Counted from the first letter of the stretch, positions 40,456-49,231 are shown. The stretch is 64,000 nt of DNA from Roseovarius tolerans (GCF_900109855.1 NZ_FOBO01000005.1:124001-188000); one strand, 5' to 3'. Translations and numbers: made by a program. Notes: generated by a model not told the origin, from the sequence alone.

Positions 40456-43350
40456 ATGCTTAGGAAAAAGACCAACGGGGTTGCGCGACGCCCCCAGCGG
40501 ACCAGTATCCTGTCTGAGGTCGCCGACAAGTCGGTCGACCGCCGCGCGTTCCTGCGCGGCAGCGGTCTGGCCATCGGTGGCCTGGCTGCCATCGGGGCCA
40601 TGGGTGGCACAGTCACCCGCGCGAATGCCCAAAGCGCCGCCGTCGAGGCGGTGCAAACCGTGAAATCCGTCTGCACGCATTGCTCGGTCGGCTGTACGGT
40701 CGTGGCCGAGGTGCAAAACGGTGTCTGGACGGGTCAGGAGCCCGGCTGGGACAGCCCCTTCAACTTGGGCGCGCATTGCGCCAAGGGCGCGTCGGTGCGC
40801 GAGCACGCGCATGGCGAACGCCGCCTCAAGTATCCGATGAAGAAAGAGGGCGGAGAGTGGAAGCGCATCAGCTGGGAACAGGCGATCAACGAGATCGGTG
40901 ACGGCATGATGAAGATCCGCGAAGAGAGCGGCCCGGATTCGGTCTATTGGCTGGGCAGCGCCAAGCACAATAACGAGCAGGCCTATCTCTTCCGCAAGTT
41001 CGCCGCCTATTGGGGCACCAACAACGTGGACCATCAGGCGCGCATCTGTCACTCGACGACCGTGGCAGGCGTTGCGAATACATGGGGCTACGGCGCCATG
41101 ACCAACAGCTACAACGACATCCACAACTCCAAGGCGATCTTCATCATTGGCGGCAACCCGGCGGAAGCACATCCCGTCAGCCTGCTGCATGTGCTGAAGG
41201 CCAAGGAAGAGAACAACGCCCCCCTCATCGTCTGCGATCCGCGCTTTACCCGCACGGCCGCGCATGCCGATGAATATGTGCGCTTCCGTCCCGGGTCGGA
41301 CGTGGCGCTCGTCTGGGGTATCCTGTGGCACATCTTTGAGAACGGCTGGGAGGACAAGGAGTTCATCCGCACCCGTGTCTGGGGCATGGAACAGATCCGC
41401 GACGAGGTGGCCAAGTGGACGCCCGAAGAGGTGGAGCGGGTGACCGGTGCGCCGGGCAGCCAGCTGCGCCGCGTGGCACGCACGCTCGCCAATAGCCGTC
41501 CCGGCACCGTGATCTGGTGCATGGGTGGCACGCAGCACACCAACGGTAACAACAACACCCGCGCCTATTGCATCCTGCAACTGGCGCTCGGCAACATGGG
41601 CACCGCCGGTGGCGGCACCAACATCTTCCGTGGCCATGACAACGTGCAGGGTGCGACGGATCTCGGCGTTCTCAGCCACACCCTGCCGGGCTATTACGGC
41701 CTTGCAAAAGGGTCCTGGGCGCATTGGGGCCGGGTCTGGGGCGAGGATATGGAGTGGCTCGACGCCCAGTTCGCCACGATCAAAGACAAAGATGGCAAGG
41801 ATCAGTCGCTCCAGCAGTTGAGCGGTATCCCGGTCAGCCGCTGGATCGACGGCGTGCTCGAAGACCCCGACAACATGGACAACCCCAACAAGGTGCGTGC
41901 CATGGTGCTCTGGGGGCATGCGCCCAACAGCCAGACGCGCGGCAAGGAAATGAAGACGGCGATGGAACAGCTCGACATGCTGGTCGTGGTCGATCCCTAT
42001 CCGACGGTCTCGGCGGTCATGCATGATCGCACCGATGGCGTTTACCTGCTGCCGGCCTGTACCCAGTTCGAGACGCGCGGCTCTGTCACCGCCTCGAACC
42101 GCTCGCTCCAGTGGCGTGACCGCGTGGTTGAGCCTCTGTTCGAGAGCAAGCCGGACGAGGTCATCATGGCCAAGTTCGCCAACAAGTTCGGCTGGGCCGA
42201 TCGGTTCTTCCGCAATATCGAGATGGACGACCCCGAGACGCCGAATGTCGAGAGCATCACCCGCGAGTTCAACCGCGGCATGTGGACCATCGGCTACACC
42301 GGGCAGAGCCCTGAGCGGATGAAGCTGCACATGGCCAATCAGCACACCTTTGACCGCACCACGCTGCGCGCGGTCGGCGGTCCTGTTGATGGCGAGACCT
42401 ACGGTCTGCCGTGGCCTTGCTGGGGCACGCCCGAAATGGGGCATCCGGGCACGCATATCCTCTACGATATGTCCAAGCCGGTCTCCGAGGGTGGTCTGAC
42501 CTTCCGTGCGCGCTTTGGCGTCGAGCGGGATGGCGACAACCTGCTGGCCGAAGGCGTCTACTCGGCGGGCTCCGATATCCAGGACGGATATCCGGAATTC
42601 ACCATGCAGATGCTGATGGATCTGGGTTGGGACAGCGAGCTGACCGACGAGGAACGCAGTGCGATCGACGCGGTCGCGGGCGCAGGCACCAACTGGAAAA
42701 CCGACCTCTCGGGCGGCATCCAGCGGGTTGCGATTGCCCATGAATGCGCCCCCTTCGGCAATGCCAAGGCGCGCGCTGTGGTCTGGACCTTCCCCGACCC
42801 GGTGCCGATCCACCGCGAGCCGCTCTATACCAACCGGCGCGATCTGGTGGCGGATTATCCGACCTACGAGGACCGGCACGCCTACCGCCTGCCGACCATG
42901 TATGCCTCGATCCAGAAGAATGACTTCTCGAAGGATTACCCGATCATCCTCACATCCGGCCGTCTGGTCGAATACGAGGGTGGCGGCGACGAGACGCGTT
43001 CGAACCCATGGCTTGCGGAATTGCAGCAGGACATGTTCGTCGAGATCAACCCGCATGATGCCAACAATATCGGCGTGCGGGACGGATCGCAGGTCTGGGT
43101 CGAAGGGCCCGAGGGCGGAAAGGTCAAGGTGATGGCGATGGTGACCGAGCGCGTGGGGCAGGGTGTGGCTTTCATGCCGTTCCACTTCGGCGGTCATTTC
43201 GAGGGCAAGGACCTGCGGGAGAACTATCCCGACGGGGCCGATCCATATGTCTTGGGCGAGAGTACGAACACCGCCCAGACCTATGGCTACGACTCGGTCA
43301 CGCAAATGCAGGAGACCAAGGCGACTCTCTGCAAAATCGTTGCAGCATAA
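40456..43350 (+). CDS. fdhA: Formate dehydrogenase catalytic (alpha) subunit, periplasmic, Cys type
   Basis: A 964-residue molybdopterin oxidoreductase that oxidises formate to CO2. A Tat signal (DRRAFLRGSGLAIGG, RR at 29-30) sends it to the periplasm. The [4Fe-4S] ligands are Cys73, Cys76, Cys80 and Cys108. The metal ligand is Cys198 with His199 (ARICHSTTVAGVANTWG), encoded by TGT, so it is not a selenoprotein. IIGGNPAEAHPVS binds the cofactor. A perfect palindrome CCTGAATTCAGG (40424-40435) precedes GGAGGAGAG. It forms the core complex with the next two genes. Confidence 0.96.
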   Translation: MLRKKTNGVARRPQRTSILSEVADKSVDRRAFLRGSGLAIGGLAAIGAMGGTVTRANAQSAAVEAVQTVKSVCTHCSVGCTVVAEVQNGVWTGQEPGWDSPFNLGAHCAKGASVREHAHGERRLKYPMKKEGGEWKRISWEQAINEIGDGMMKIREESGPDSVYWLGSAKHNNEQAYLFRKFAAYWGTNNVDHQARICHSTTVAGVANTWGYGAMTNSYNDIHNSKAIFIIGGNPAEAHPVSLLHVLKAKEENNAPLIVCDPRFTRTAAHADEYVRFRPGSDVALVWGILWHIFENGWEDKEFIRTRVWGMEQIRDEVAKWTPEEVERVTGAPGSQLRRVARTLANSRPGTVIWCMGGTQHTNGNNNTRAYCILQLALGNMGTAGGGTNIFRGHDNVQGATDLGVLSHTLPGYYGLAKGSWAHWGRVWGEDMEWLDAQFATIKDKDGKDQSLQQLSGIPVSRWIDGVLEDPDNMDNPNKVRAMVLWGHAPNSQTRGKEMKTAMEQLDMLVVVDPYPTVSAVMHDRTDGVYLLPACTQFETRGSVTASNRSLQWRDRVVEPLFESKPDEVIMAKFANKFGWADRFFRNIEMDDPETPNVESITREFNRGMWTIGYTGQSPERMKLHMANQHTFDRTTLRAVGGPVDGETYGLPWPCWGTPEMGHPGTHILYDMSKPVSEGGLTFRARFGVERDGDNLLAEGVYSAGSDIQDGYPEFTMQMLMDLGWDSELTDEERSAIDAVAGAGTNWKTDLSGGIQRVAIAHECAPFGNAKARAVVWTFPDPVPIHREPLYTNRRDLVADYPTYEDRHAYRLPTMYASIQKNDFSKDYPIILTSGRLVEYEGGGDETRSNPWLAELQQDMFVEINPHDANNIGVRDGSQVWVEGPEGGKVKVMAMVTERVGQGVAFMPFHFGGHFEGKDLRENYPDGADPYVLGESTNTAQTYGYDSVTQMQETKATLCKIVAA

Positions 43351-43362
43351 GGAGATACTGAT

Positions 43363-43959
43363 ATGGCAAGAGCAAAGTTTCTGTGCGACGCCGAACGCTG
43401 CATCGAATGCAACGCCTGCGTCACCGCCTGCAAGAACGAGCACGAGGTGCCGTGGGGGATCAACCGCCGCAAGGTGGTGACGATCAACGACGGCAAGCCT
43501 GGTGAGCGGTCGATCTCGGTCGCGTGCATGCACTGTTCGGACGCGCCCTGCATGGCCGTCTGTCCGGTGGATTGCTTCTACCAGGACGAGGAGGGTGTGG
43601 TTCTGCACTCCAAGGACCTGTGCATCGGCTGCGGTTATTGCTTCTACGCGTGCCCGTTCGGTGCGCCGCAATTCCCGCAGGCGGGCAACTTCGGCAGCCG
43701 TGGCAAGATGGACAAGTGCACCTTCTGCAAGGGTGGCCCGGAAGAGAACCACAGCCAGGCCGAGTTCCAGAAGTACGGGCGCAACCGGATCGCCGAGGGC
43801 AAGCTGCCCATCTGCGCCGAGATGTGTTCGACCAAGGCGCTTTTGGCCGGTGATGGCGATGTCGTCTCGAGCATCTACCGCGAACGCGTCGTGGCGCGCG
43901 GCTTTGGCTCGGGCGCATGGGGCTGGGGTTCGGCCTACGGCCAGCAAAGCGGCGGCTAA
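43363..43959 (+). CDS. fdh3B: Formate dehydrogenase iron-sulfur (beta) subunit, FDH3 type
   Basis: A 198-residue electron-transfer subunit with four [4Fe-4S] clusters: CIECNACVTACKNEH (residues 13-27), CMHCSDAPCMAVCP, CIGCGYCFYACPFG and CTFCKGG/CAEMCS. It passes electrons from FdhA to the cytochrome b subunit and, having no signal of its own, would be co-exported with FdhA. AAGGAGATACTG precedes the start at 13 nt after fdhA. The C-terminus is Gly-rich (GFGSGAWGWGSAYG). Confidence 0.96.
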   Translation: MARAKFLCDAERCIECNACVTACKNEHEVPWGINRRKVVTINDGKPGERSISVACMHCSDAPCMAVCPVDCFYQDEEGVVLHSKDLCIGCGYCFYACPFGAPQFPQAGNFGSRGKMDKCTFCKGGPEENHSQAEFQKYGRNRIAEGKLPICAEMCSTKALLAGDGDVVSSIYRERVVARGFGSGAWGWGSAYGQQSGG

Positions 43960-43971
43960 TTCCGTCACGGA

Positions 43972-44031
43972 CCGGCCGGGCACTGTCCCGGCCGGGGACC
44001 GATGCCGGGTGTCCTAGAGACGCCCGGCATC
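43972..44031 (+). other. Two GC-rich stem-loops between fdh3B and fdhC
   Basis: CCGGCCGGG (43972-43980) / CCCGGCCGG (43987-43995), then GATGCCGGGTGTC (44001-44013) / GACGCCCGGCATC (44019-44031) with one G-U pair. Neither is followed by a T-tract, so they may stabilise or process the mRNA and set the fdh3B:fdhC ratio rather than stop transcription. Confidence 0.6.
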
Positions 44032-44076
44032 GGAAACTTTAAAGGTTTCCGATCCGATTTCCTAGAAGGAAATCGG
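44029..44076. repeat. Double palindromic stem-loop element, copy 2
   Basis: ATCGGAAAC (44029-44037) / GTTTCCGAT (44045-44053), then CCGATTTCC (44054-44062) / GGAAATCGG (44068-44076). The layout and core GGAAACTTTAAA match copy 1 at 6508-6554. The 3' end is 11 nt from the fdhC start codon, so the second hairpin may affect its translation. Confidence 0.6.
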
Positions 44077-44087
44077 AGCCTTATACA

Positions 44088-45323
44088 ATGATCGAGGATA
44101 TGATGCGCGCTTTACTCAGCATGGCTCTATGTCTCCTGCTCGCCCTGCCCGCTGCGGCACAGGACACGCCCGCCCCGTCCGGCCCCGACCGCTCGGCCAC
44201 CGGGGGGGCGCAGACGCTTGAAGATATTCTCGCCCGCCAACGCGGTGAGCCGGTCGATGACAGCTTTCGCCGCAATGCCACGGGCGGCGATGATGCCGCG
44301 GGCATGGCCGGGCAGTTAGGGTCGCTTGGCGGGGCATCCGATTCCGAGGTCTGGCGCGCGCTGCGCTACGGGCTCGATGACGTCAAGGTGTCGTCGGGCG
44401 GGCCGGAGGCACGCGTGCTCATTCAGGATGGCGGCATGTCCTGGCTGGCGTTCCGCCAAGGACCGCTTGCGACTTATGGCGCCTATCTCCTTGGCATCAC
44501 GCTGGCGCTGCTTGCGCTCTTTCTCCTGATCCGTGGCCGTATTCGGATCGACGGTGAAAAGACCGGCCGCACTGTCACCCGGTTTCAGGCCGTCGAGCGG
44601 TTTGGCCATTGGCTCATGGCGGGCTCGTTCATCGTGCTGGCCATCACAGGGCTGGTTGTGCTTTTCGGTCGGATGGTGGTTATCCCGCTTCTGGGGCATG
44701 AGGCTTTCTCGACCATCGCGGTGGGTTCGAAATGGGTGCATAACAACATCTCATGGGCCTTCATGCTGGGCCTCGTGATGGTGTTCTTCATGTGGGTTCT
44801 GCACAACATCCCCAACCGGACCGACCTGAAATGGCTGGCTGTTGGCGGGGGCATCTTCACCAAGGGCGTGCATCCGCCCGCCAAGAAATTCAACGCCGGG
44901 CAAAAGATGATTTTCTGGGCGACCATCGTGTTTGGGGCCTCGATTTCGGCCTCGGGCCTGTCGCTGCTCTTCCCGTTCGAGTTGCCGATGTTTGCCAAGA
45001 CCTTTGTGATCCTCAACGACACCGGCTTGCCGCAGGCCGTGGGTTTTGGGGTGCTGCCCGAGATGCTTGCTCCGCATGAGGAAATGCAGCTGGCGACGCT
45101 GTGGCATTCGATCATGGCCTTCGTGCTGACCGCGATCATCCTCGCGCATATCTATATCGGCTCTGTCGGGATGGAGGGCGCGTTCGACGCCATGGGCTCG
45201 GGCGAGGTCGAGGAGCAATGGGCGCGCGAGCATCACGGTTTGTGGCTCGAGGAGTTGCAGGAGAAGGGCCACGCGCCCGACCCCGGCCCAAATCGCACCA
45301 AGGCCGGCACGCCCGCGGAATAG
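44088..45323 (+). CDS. fdhC: Formate dehydrogenase cytochrome b (gamma) subunit
   Basis: A 411-residue membrane subunit. A signal peptide (MRALLSMALCLLLALPAAAQ) and about 100 periplasmic residues precede a four-helix cytochrome b core. The first core helix has FQAVERFGHWLMAGSFIVLA, then SKWVHNNISWAFMLG and LWHSIMAFVLTAIILAHIYIG; the histidines in these helices are haem b ligands. It anchors the enzyme and passes electrons to quinone. It is longer than E. coli FdoI (about 210 residues) because of the N-terminal part. The WD40-cytochrome c gene starts 2 nt after its stop. Confidence 0.94.
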   Translation: MIEDMMRALLSMALCLLLALPAAAQDTPAPSGPDRSATGGAQTLEDILARQRGEPVDDSFRRNATGGDDAAGMAGQLGSLGGASDSEVWRALRYGLDDVKVSSGGPEARVLIQDGGMSWLAFRQGPLATYGAYLLGITLALLALFLLIRGRIRIDGEKTGRTVTRFQAVERFGHWLMAGSFIVLAITGLVVLFGRMVVIPLLGHEAFSTIAVGSKWVHNNISWAFMLGLVMVFFMWVLHNIPNRTDLKWLAVGGGIFTKGVHPPAKKFNAGQKMIFWATIVFGASISASGLSLLFPFELPMFAKTFVILNDTGLPQAVGFGVLPEMLAPHEEMQLATLWHSIMAFVLTAIILAHIYIGSVGMEGAFDAMGSGEVEEQWAREHHGLWLEELQEKGHAPDPGPNRTKAGTPAE

Positions 45324-45325
45324 CC

Positions 45326-46636
45326 ATGCGCGTGCTAGTGCTCGGTCTCTGGCTCATGGGGCTGGCGGGGGTCTACCCGCTGGCGGCGCAGGAGTTCACC
45401 ACGCTCAAGGGGCATGGTGGGCCGGTCATGGGGCTGAGCGTCTTGCCGGGCAGTGGTCAGGTGGTGTCGGCCAGTTTCGACAATTCCGTGGGTCTCTGGC
45501 AGGGCCGCGCCCCGCGCTGGTTCGAAGGGCACGCGGCGGCGGTCGTGACGGTAGAGCCTTTGGACGAAGACCGTGTCGTCAGTGGGGGCGATGATTTCGC
45601 GGTCATCATCTGGGACCGGGCCACCGGCGAGGGGCAGCGCCGTGAAGGGCATCAAGGCAAGATCGCGGCCCTCGATGTGTCGCCTGACGGTGACTGGATC
45701 GCCTCGGCAAGCTGGGACGGCTCCATCGGTCTCTGGCCCGTGGCGGGGGGCGAGGCGCGGTTTCTCAAGGGTCATGATGCGGCGGTCACCGATGTGGCGT
45801 TCAGTGAAGATAACAGCCTTCTCTATTCCTCTTCCGCCGATGGCACCCTGCGCGAATGGCAGTGGCGCGAGTTCGGCGCGCCGCCGCGCGAGTTGCTCAA
45901 TCAGGGGTTTGGCATCAACCGCATCGTGCTGGGGTCGGGGGATACGTGGCTGGCCTATGGCGCGGTCGATGGCGCGACGCGTGTCGTGGACCCGGCAACG
46001 GGGCGCGAGATTGCCGATTTCACGCTCGACCGCCGCCCGGTCCTGTCGCTCGCCTTTCATGCCGAGACGGCGCAGCTCGCGGCTGGGGATGGGCACGGCT
46101 ACATCATGGTGATCGACACCGACGATTGGCACATCGCGCGGGATTTTCAGGCGATGGCGCGCGGCCCGGTCTGGGCGCTCGAATTCTCGCCCGATGGTGG
46201 CATGATCTATGCCGGGGGGCTGAGCGAGGTGATCTATGGCTGGCCGGTGGATCTGCTCGACGATTACGACCCGGCGGGCGCTGTCGAGCACAGCTTTCTG
46301 CGCCCGGCGGAAGAGATGGACAACGGCGAGCGGCAGTTCATGCGCAAATGCTCGATCTGCCACGCACTGACGCCACCGCCGTCGCGCAAGGCGGGGCCGA
46401 CACTGCACGGTATCTTCGGGCGACGCGCCGGAACGCTGCCGGGCTATGCCTATTCCGACACGCTGGACGGTGCCGATATCGTCTGGAGTGAACAGACCAT
46501 AGACGCGCTGTTCGACCTTGGGCCGGATCACTACATCCCCGGCTCCAAGATGCCGATGCAACGGATCACGGCACCTGAGGACCGGCAGGATATGATAGAC
46601 TACCTGCGCCGGGCCACTGCAACAGAAGGGAACTGA
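45326..46636 (+). CDS. WD40-repeat / cytochrome c fusion protein of the FDH operon
   Basis: A 436-residue exported protein. A signal peptide (VLVLGLWLMGLAGVYPLAAQ) is followed by about seven WD40 blades (TLKGHGGPVMGLSVLPGSGQ, FEGHAAAVVTVEP, REGHQGKIAALDVSPDGDWI, LKGHDAAVTDVAF). The last 110 residues are a class I cytochrome c (CSICHAL, then GPTLHGIFGRRAG and the Met ligand in PGSKMPMQRI). It is tightly linked to fdhC (2 nt) and to a 45-residue gene (3 nt). A periplasmic electron acceptor or assembly platform for formate dehydrogenase is plausible. Confidence 0.88.
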   Translation: MRVLVLGLWLMGLAGVYPLAAQEFTTLKGHGGPVMGLSVLPGSGQVVSASFDNSVGLWQGRAPRWFEGHAAAVVTVEPLDEDRVVSGGDDFAVIIWDRATGEGQRREGHQGKIAALDVSPDGDWIASASWDGSIGLWPVAGGEARFLKGHDAAVTDVAFSEDNSLLYSSSADGTLREWQWREFGAPPRELLNQGFGINRIVLGSGDTWLAYGAVDGATRVVDPATGREIADFTLDRRPVLSLAFHAETAQLAAGDGHGYIMVIDTDDWHIARDFQAMARGPVWALEFSPDGGMIYAGGLSEVIYGWPVDLLDDYDPAGAVEHSFLRPAEEMDNGERQFMRKCSICHALTPPPSRKAGPTLHGIFGRRAGTLPGYAYSDTLDGADIVWSEQTIDALFDLGPDHYIPGSKMPMQRITAPEDRQDMIDYLRRATATEGN

Positions 46637-46639
46637 GAA

Positions 46640-46777
46640 ATGAAAGTCATGATTGCGGCCTTTGTCGCCTGCGGGATCATTACCGCTGCGGCACCTACCG
46701 TCCTGAGTGAGTTGGGTTACACATCCGAAGCCAAGCGCGCGGGCGATGCTGTCCGGTTGGGTGACGCGGCTGAATGA
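46640..46777 (+). CDS. 45-residue hydrophobic peptide in the FDH operon
   Basis: A short gene from ATG 46640 to TGA 46777. The product begins MKVMIAAFVACGIITAAAP, a hydrophobic segment that could be a signal peptide or membrane anchor, and continues with a polar tail (SELGYTSEAKRAGDAVRLGD). AACTGAGAA precedes it; the upstream gene ends 3 nt before, and the regulator's ATG overlaps its stop (ATGA, 46774-46777). That tight packing is the main evidence that it is translated. No family recognised. Confidence 0.7.
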   Translation: MKVMIAAFVACGIITAAAPTVLSELGYTSEAKRAGDAVRLGDAAE

Positions 46778-48135
46778 CGGCCAAGCCTGAGCCCGATGAG
46801 ACCCGCGACGACTATGGTGAGAACCTGTCGCGCGCCGCCGTGCTCATCATCGACGATGAGCCGGGGATGCGGAATTTTCTGATCAAGACGCTCGGGCCGC
46901 GCTGCAAGCGGGTGGAACAGGCGCGTTCTGCCGAGGAGGCGGGCGAGATCCTCGATCAGGTGCATTTCGATCTGGTGATCCTCGACAATGTGATGCCGGG
47001 CAAGAGCGGGCTTGATTGGCTGGAGGAGCAGCGGCAGGTCGGGCTCTTTGCCGATACGATCCTGATCACCGCCTATGCCGATCTCGATACCGCGATCAAG
47101 GCGTTGCGCGCGGGCGTGAGCGATTTCGTCCTCAAACCGTTCCGCGCCAACCAGATCCTGAACGCGGTGGCGCGCGCGCTCGACCGCAAGTATCTGGCGC
47201 GCGAGAACTACCTGCTGCGGCACGAGCTGTCGGAGGGCGGGCAGGCGGCGCGTGGGCGGCTTCTGGGCAATTCCGCCCCCGTGCTGGCGGTGCGCGAGAT
47301 GCTGACCAAGCTGGCCCCCCTGCCCACATCCGTTCTCTTCACCGGGGCGAGCGGGACCGGAAAGGAGATCGCGGCACGTACCCTGCACGGGCTGTCGGAC
47401 CGGGCGGAAAAGCCCTTTGTCGCGGTCAATTGCGCCGCGATTTCTTCAGACCGCATCGCCGAGGAACTGTTCGGTGTGGTCGAGGATGGGCGGCCGCGCA
47501 AGGATGGGCTGTTGCTGCATGCCGATGGTGGCACGCTGCTGCTGGATGAGGTGGCGCAACTGCCCGAACATGTGCAGGCCGGGCTTTTGCGTGTGCTGGA
47601 GGACAAGCGGATCAGGCCCTTGGGCTCGGAACGGGAAGTCCCGCTCAACCTGCGCTTTCTCTTCGCCACCAATGCCGATTTGCAAGAGGCGGTGCGGGCA
47701 GGGCGTTTTCGCGCCGATCTCTACCACCGGATCAATATCGTCAATGTCGAGATGCCCCGGCTCAAGGAGCGCGCCGAGGATATCGTTGAACTGGCCGCCC
47801 TTTTCATGAGCGAGTTTTCCCGCTCGCTCGGCATGCCGGCGCTGGAACTGAACGAGGAGGTTCTGCTCAAGCTCAGCCGCTACGACTGGCCCGGCAATGT
47901 GCGCGAATTGCGCAACCTGATCGAACGCTCGGTGATCCTCGGTGAGTTTCCCGAGGAATTCGCGGGATCGGGACGTGTCACCGGGACACAGGCCATCGAG
48001 ACGCTGGAGTTGGTCGAACAGCGACACATAATGTCCGTGCTCGACGCCTGTGGCGGCAACCGCGCCGAGGCGGCGCGGCGATTGGGCGTGGCGCGCAAGA
48101 CCGTGGATCGCAAATGTGCGGCCTGGGGCATCTGA
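46774..48135 (+). CDS. NtrC-type response regulator without a GAFTGA loop
   Basis: A 453-residue regulator with a receiver domain (IIDDEPG, phospho-acceptor Asp71 in VILDNVMPG), an AAA+ domain with Walker A TGASGTGKE and Walker B ADGGTLLLDEV, and a C-terminal Fis-type HTH (NRAEAARRLGVARKTVDRKC). After ELFG, where sigma-54 activators carry GAFTGA, this protein has VVEDGRPRKDGLL. It is therefore unlikely to activate sigma-54 in the usual way; Rhodobacter capsulatus NtrC is a precedent working with sigma-70. It is translationally coupled to the FDH operon and no histidine kinase is adjacent. Confidence 0.9.
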   Translation: MTAKPEPDETRDDYGENLSRAAVLIIDDEPGMRNFLIKTLGPRCKRVEQARSAEEAGEILDQVHFDLVILDNVMPGKSGLDWLEEQRQVGLFADTILITAYADLDTAIKALRAGVSDFVLKPFRANQILNAVARALDRKYLARENYLLRHELSEGGQAARGRLLGNSAPVLAVREMLTKLAPLPTSVLFTGASGTGKEIAARTLHGLSDRAEKPFVAVNCAAISSDRIAEELFGVVEDGRPRKDGLLLHADGGTLLLDEVAQLPEHVQAGLLRVLEDKRIRPLGSEREVPLNLRFLFATNADLQEAVRAGRFRADLYHRINIVNVEMPRLKERAEDIVELAALFMSEFSRSLGMPALELNEEVLLKLSRYDWPGNVRELRNLIERSVILGEFPEEFAGSGRVTGTQAIETLELVEQRHIMSVLDACGGNRAEAARRLGVARKTVDRKCAAWGI

Positions 48136-48156
48136 TCCCGCTGCGCCAGAATTGAA

Positions 48157-48186
48157 AATGCCGGGTTCATTCCCGAACCCGGCATT
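48157..48186. terminator. Bidirectional terminator between the FDH regulator and the iron-binding protein
   Basis: Perfect 12-bp stem AATGCCGGGTTC (48157-48168) / GAACCCGGCATT (48175-48186), followed by CTTTTCC on the plus strand and TTCAATTC on the minus strand. It separates two convergent genes. Confidence 0.8.
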
Positions 48187-48214
48187 CTTTTCCCAGTGAG
48201 AGGGTCTTGCCCGA

Positions 48215-49231
48215 TCAGTCCCAGCCAACCTCGTTGAAGATGGTCTGTGCATCGGCGGCATGGGCCTTGAACGACGCGGTCGGCGTTTCGTTGTCGGGGA
48301 TGAACAGCCCCATCTTGGCGACATGCTCGCCGATCGGCACGCCGGACATGACGGGATATTCGTTGTTGGCATTGGCGAACTGCGCCTGCGCCTCTTCGCT
48401 GGCGAGGTATTCAAGAAGTGCCGTGGCCTCATCCTTGTTGGGCGCATTGGCGGCGATGCCGGCGGCGGCAAGATTGACATGTGCGCCGCGTCCGCTCTGG
48501 TTCGGCCAGACCCAGCCGATGCCGTCGATGCCGCTGGTCAGCCCGTCCACGTCGCTGGCGAGGCCCCGGGCGAAGTAATAGGTGTTCGCCACGGCGATGT
48601 CGCACTCACCCGAGACGATGCCGCGCAGCTGGTCGGTATCGCCGCCCTGCGGTTCGCGCGCCATGTTATCGACGATGCCTGCGGCCCAGTCCTTGGCGGC
48701 CTCTTCGCCGTGATTCTCGATGATCGAGGCCATCAGCGACTGGTTGTAGATGTTCGAGGACGACCGAATGCAGATTTGCCCTTTGTAGGCGGGGTCGGCC
48801 AGGTCTTCGTAGGTGCGCGGCGGGTTTTCGACCCGCTCCTTGGAATAGAAGATGATGCGCGCGCGCTGCGAAAGGCCCGTCCAGAGGTTTTCATCGTCGC
48901 GCAGATGCGCCGGTACGTTGGCCTCGATCGTCTGGGACTCGAATGGCTGGAGAAGACCGCGCTCTTCGGCGCGCGAGATGCGGCCCACATCGACGGTCAT
49001 GAACACGTCGGCGGGGCTGTTGGCACCCTCGGCTTCCATCCGCGCCATCAGCTCGTCGGCCTTGGCCTCGATACGGTTGATGGTGATGCCGGTTTTCTCG
49101 GTGAAGGCGGCATAGAGTGCATCGTCGCTGTCATAGTGGCGGCTGGAATAGAGGTTGACCTCTTGCGCGAAGGCAGGGGCGGTCAGGGCCATGAGGGCGG
49201 TGACGCTCATCGCGGCTTTGAACAGGTGCAT
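48215..49231 (-). CDS. fbpA: Ferric iron ABC transporter, periplasmic binding protein
   Basis: A 338-residue FbpA/FutA-type Fe3+-binding protein. After a signal peptide ending APAFA it begins QEVNLYSSRHYDSDDALYAAF. The iron-ligand tyrosine pair lies in ANTYYFARG. KTGITINRIEAKADELMARM and SPADVFMTVDVGRI are typical. No permease or ATPase is adjacent, so the rest of the importer lies elsewhere. A perfect TGA-N9-TCA iron box is centred about 60 bp upstream, so iron-responsive repression is likely. Confidence 0.92.
   Translation of the reverse strand: MHLFKAAMSVTALMALTAPAFAQEVNLYSSRHYDSDDALYAAFTEKTGITINRIEAKADELMARMEAEGANSPADVFMTVDVGRISRAEERGLLQPFESQTIEANVPAHLRDDENLWTGLSQRARIIFYSKERVENPPRTYEDLADPAYKGQICIRSSSNIYNQSLMASIIENHGEEAAKDWAAGIVDNMAREPQGGDTDQLRGIVSGECDIAVANTYYFARGLASDVDGLTSGIDGIGWVWPNQSGRGAHVNLAAAGIAANAPNKDEATALLEYLASEEAQAQFANANNEYPVMSGVPIGEHVAKMGLFIPDNETPTASFKAHAADAQTIFNEVGWD

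Noticed and set aside
40456-43350. Selenocysteine-containing formate dehydrogenase
   Set aside because: The active-site codon is TGT (Cys198), and no in-frame TGA is present.
40345-43983. 1212-codon open frame antisense to fdhA
   Set aside because: It lies opposite a well-recognised enzyme in high-GC DNA, where third-position bias keeps antisense frames open. The translation is His/Arg-rich with no family features.
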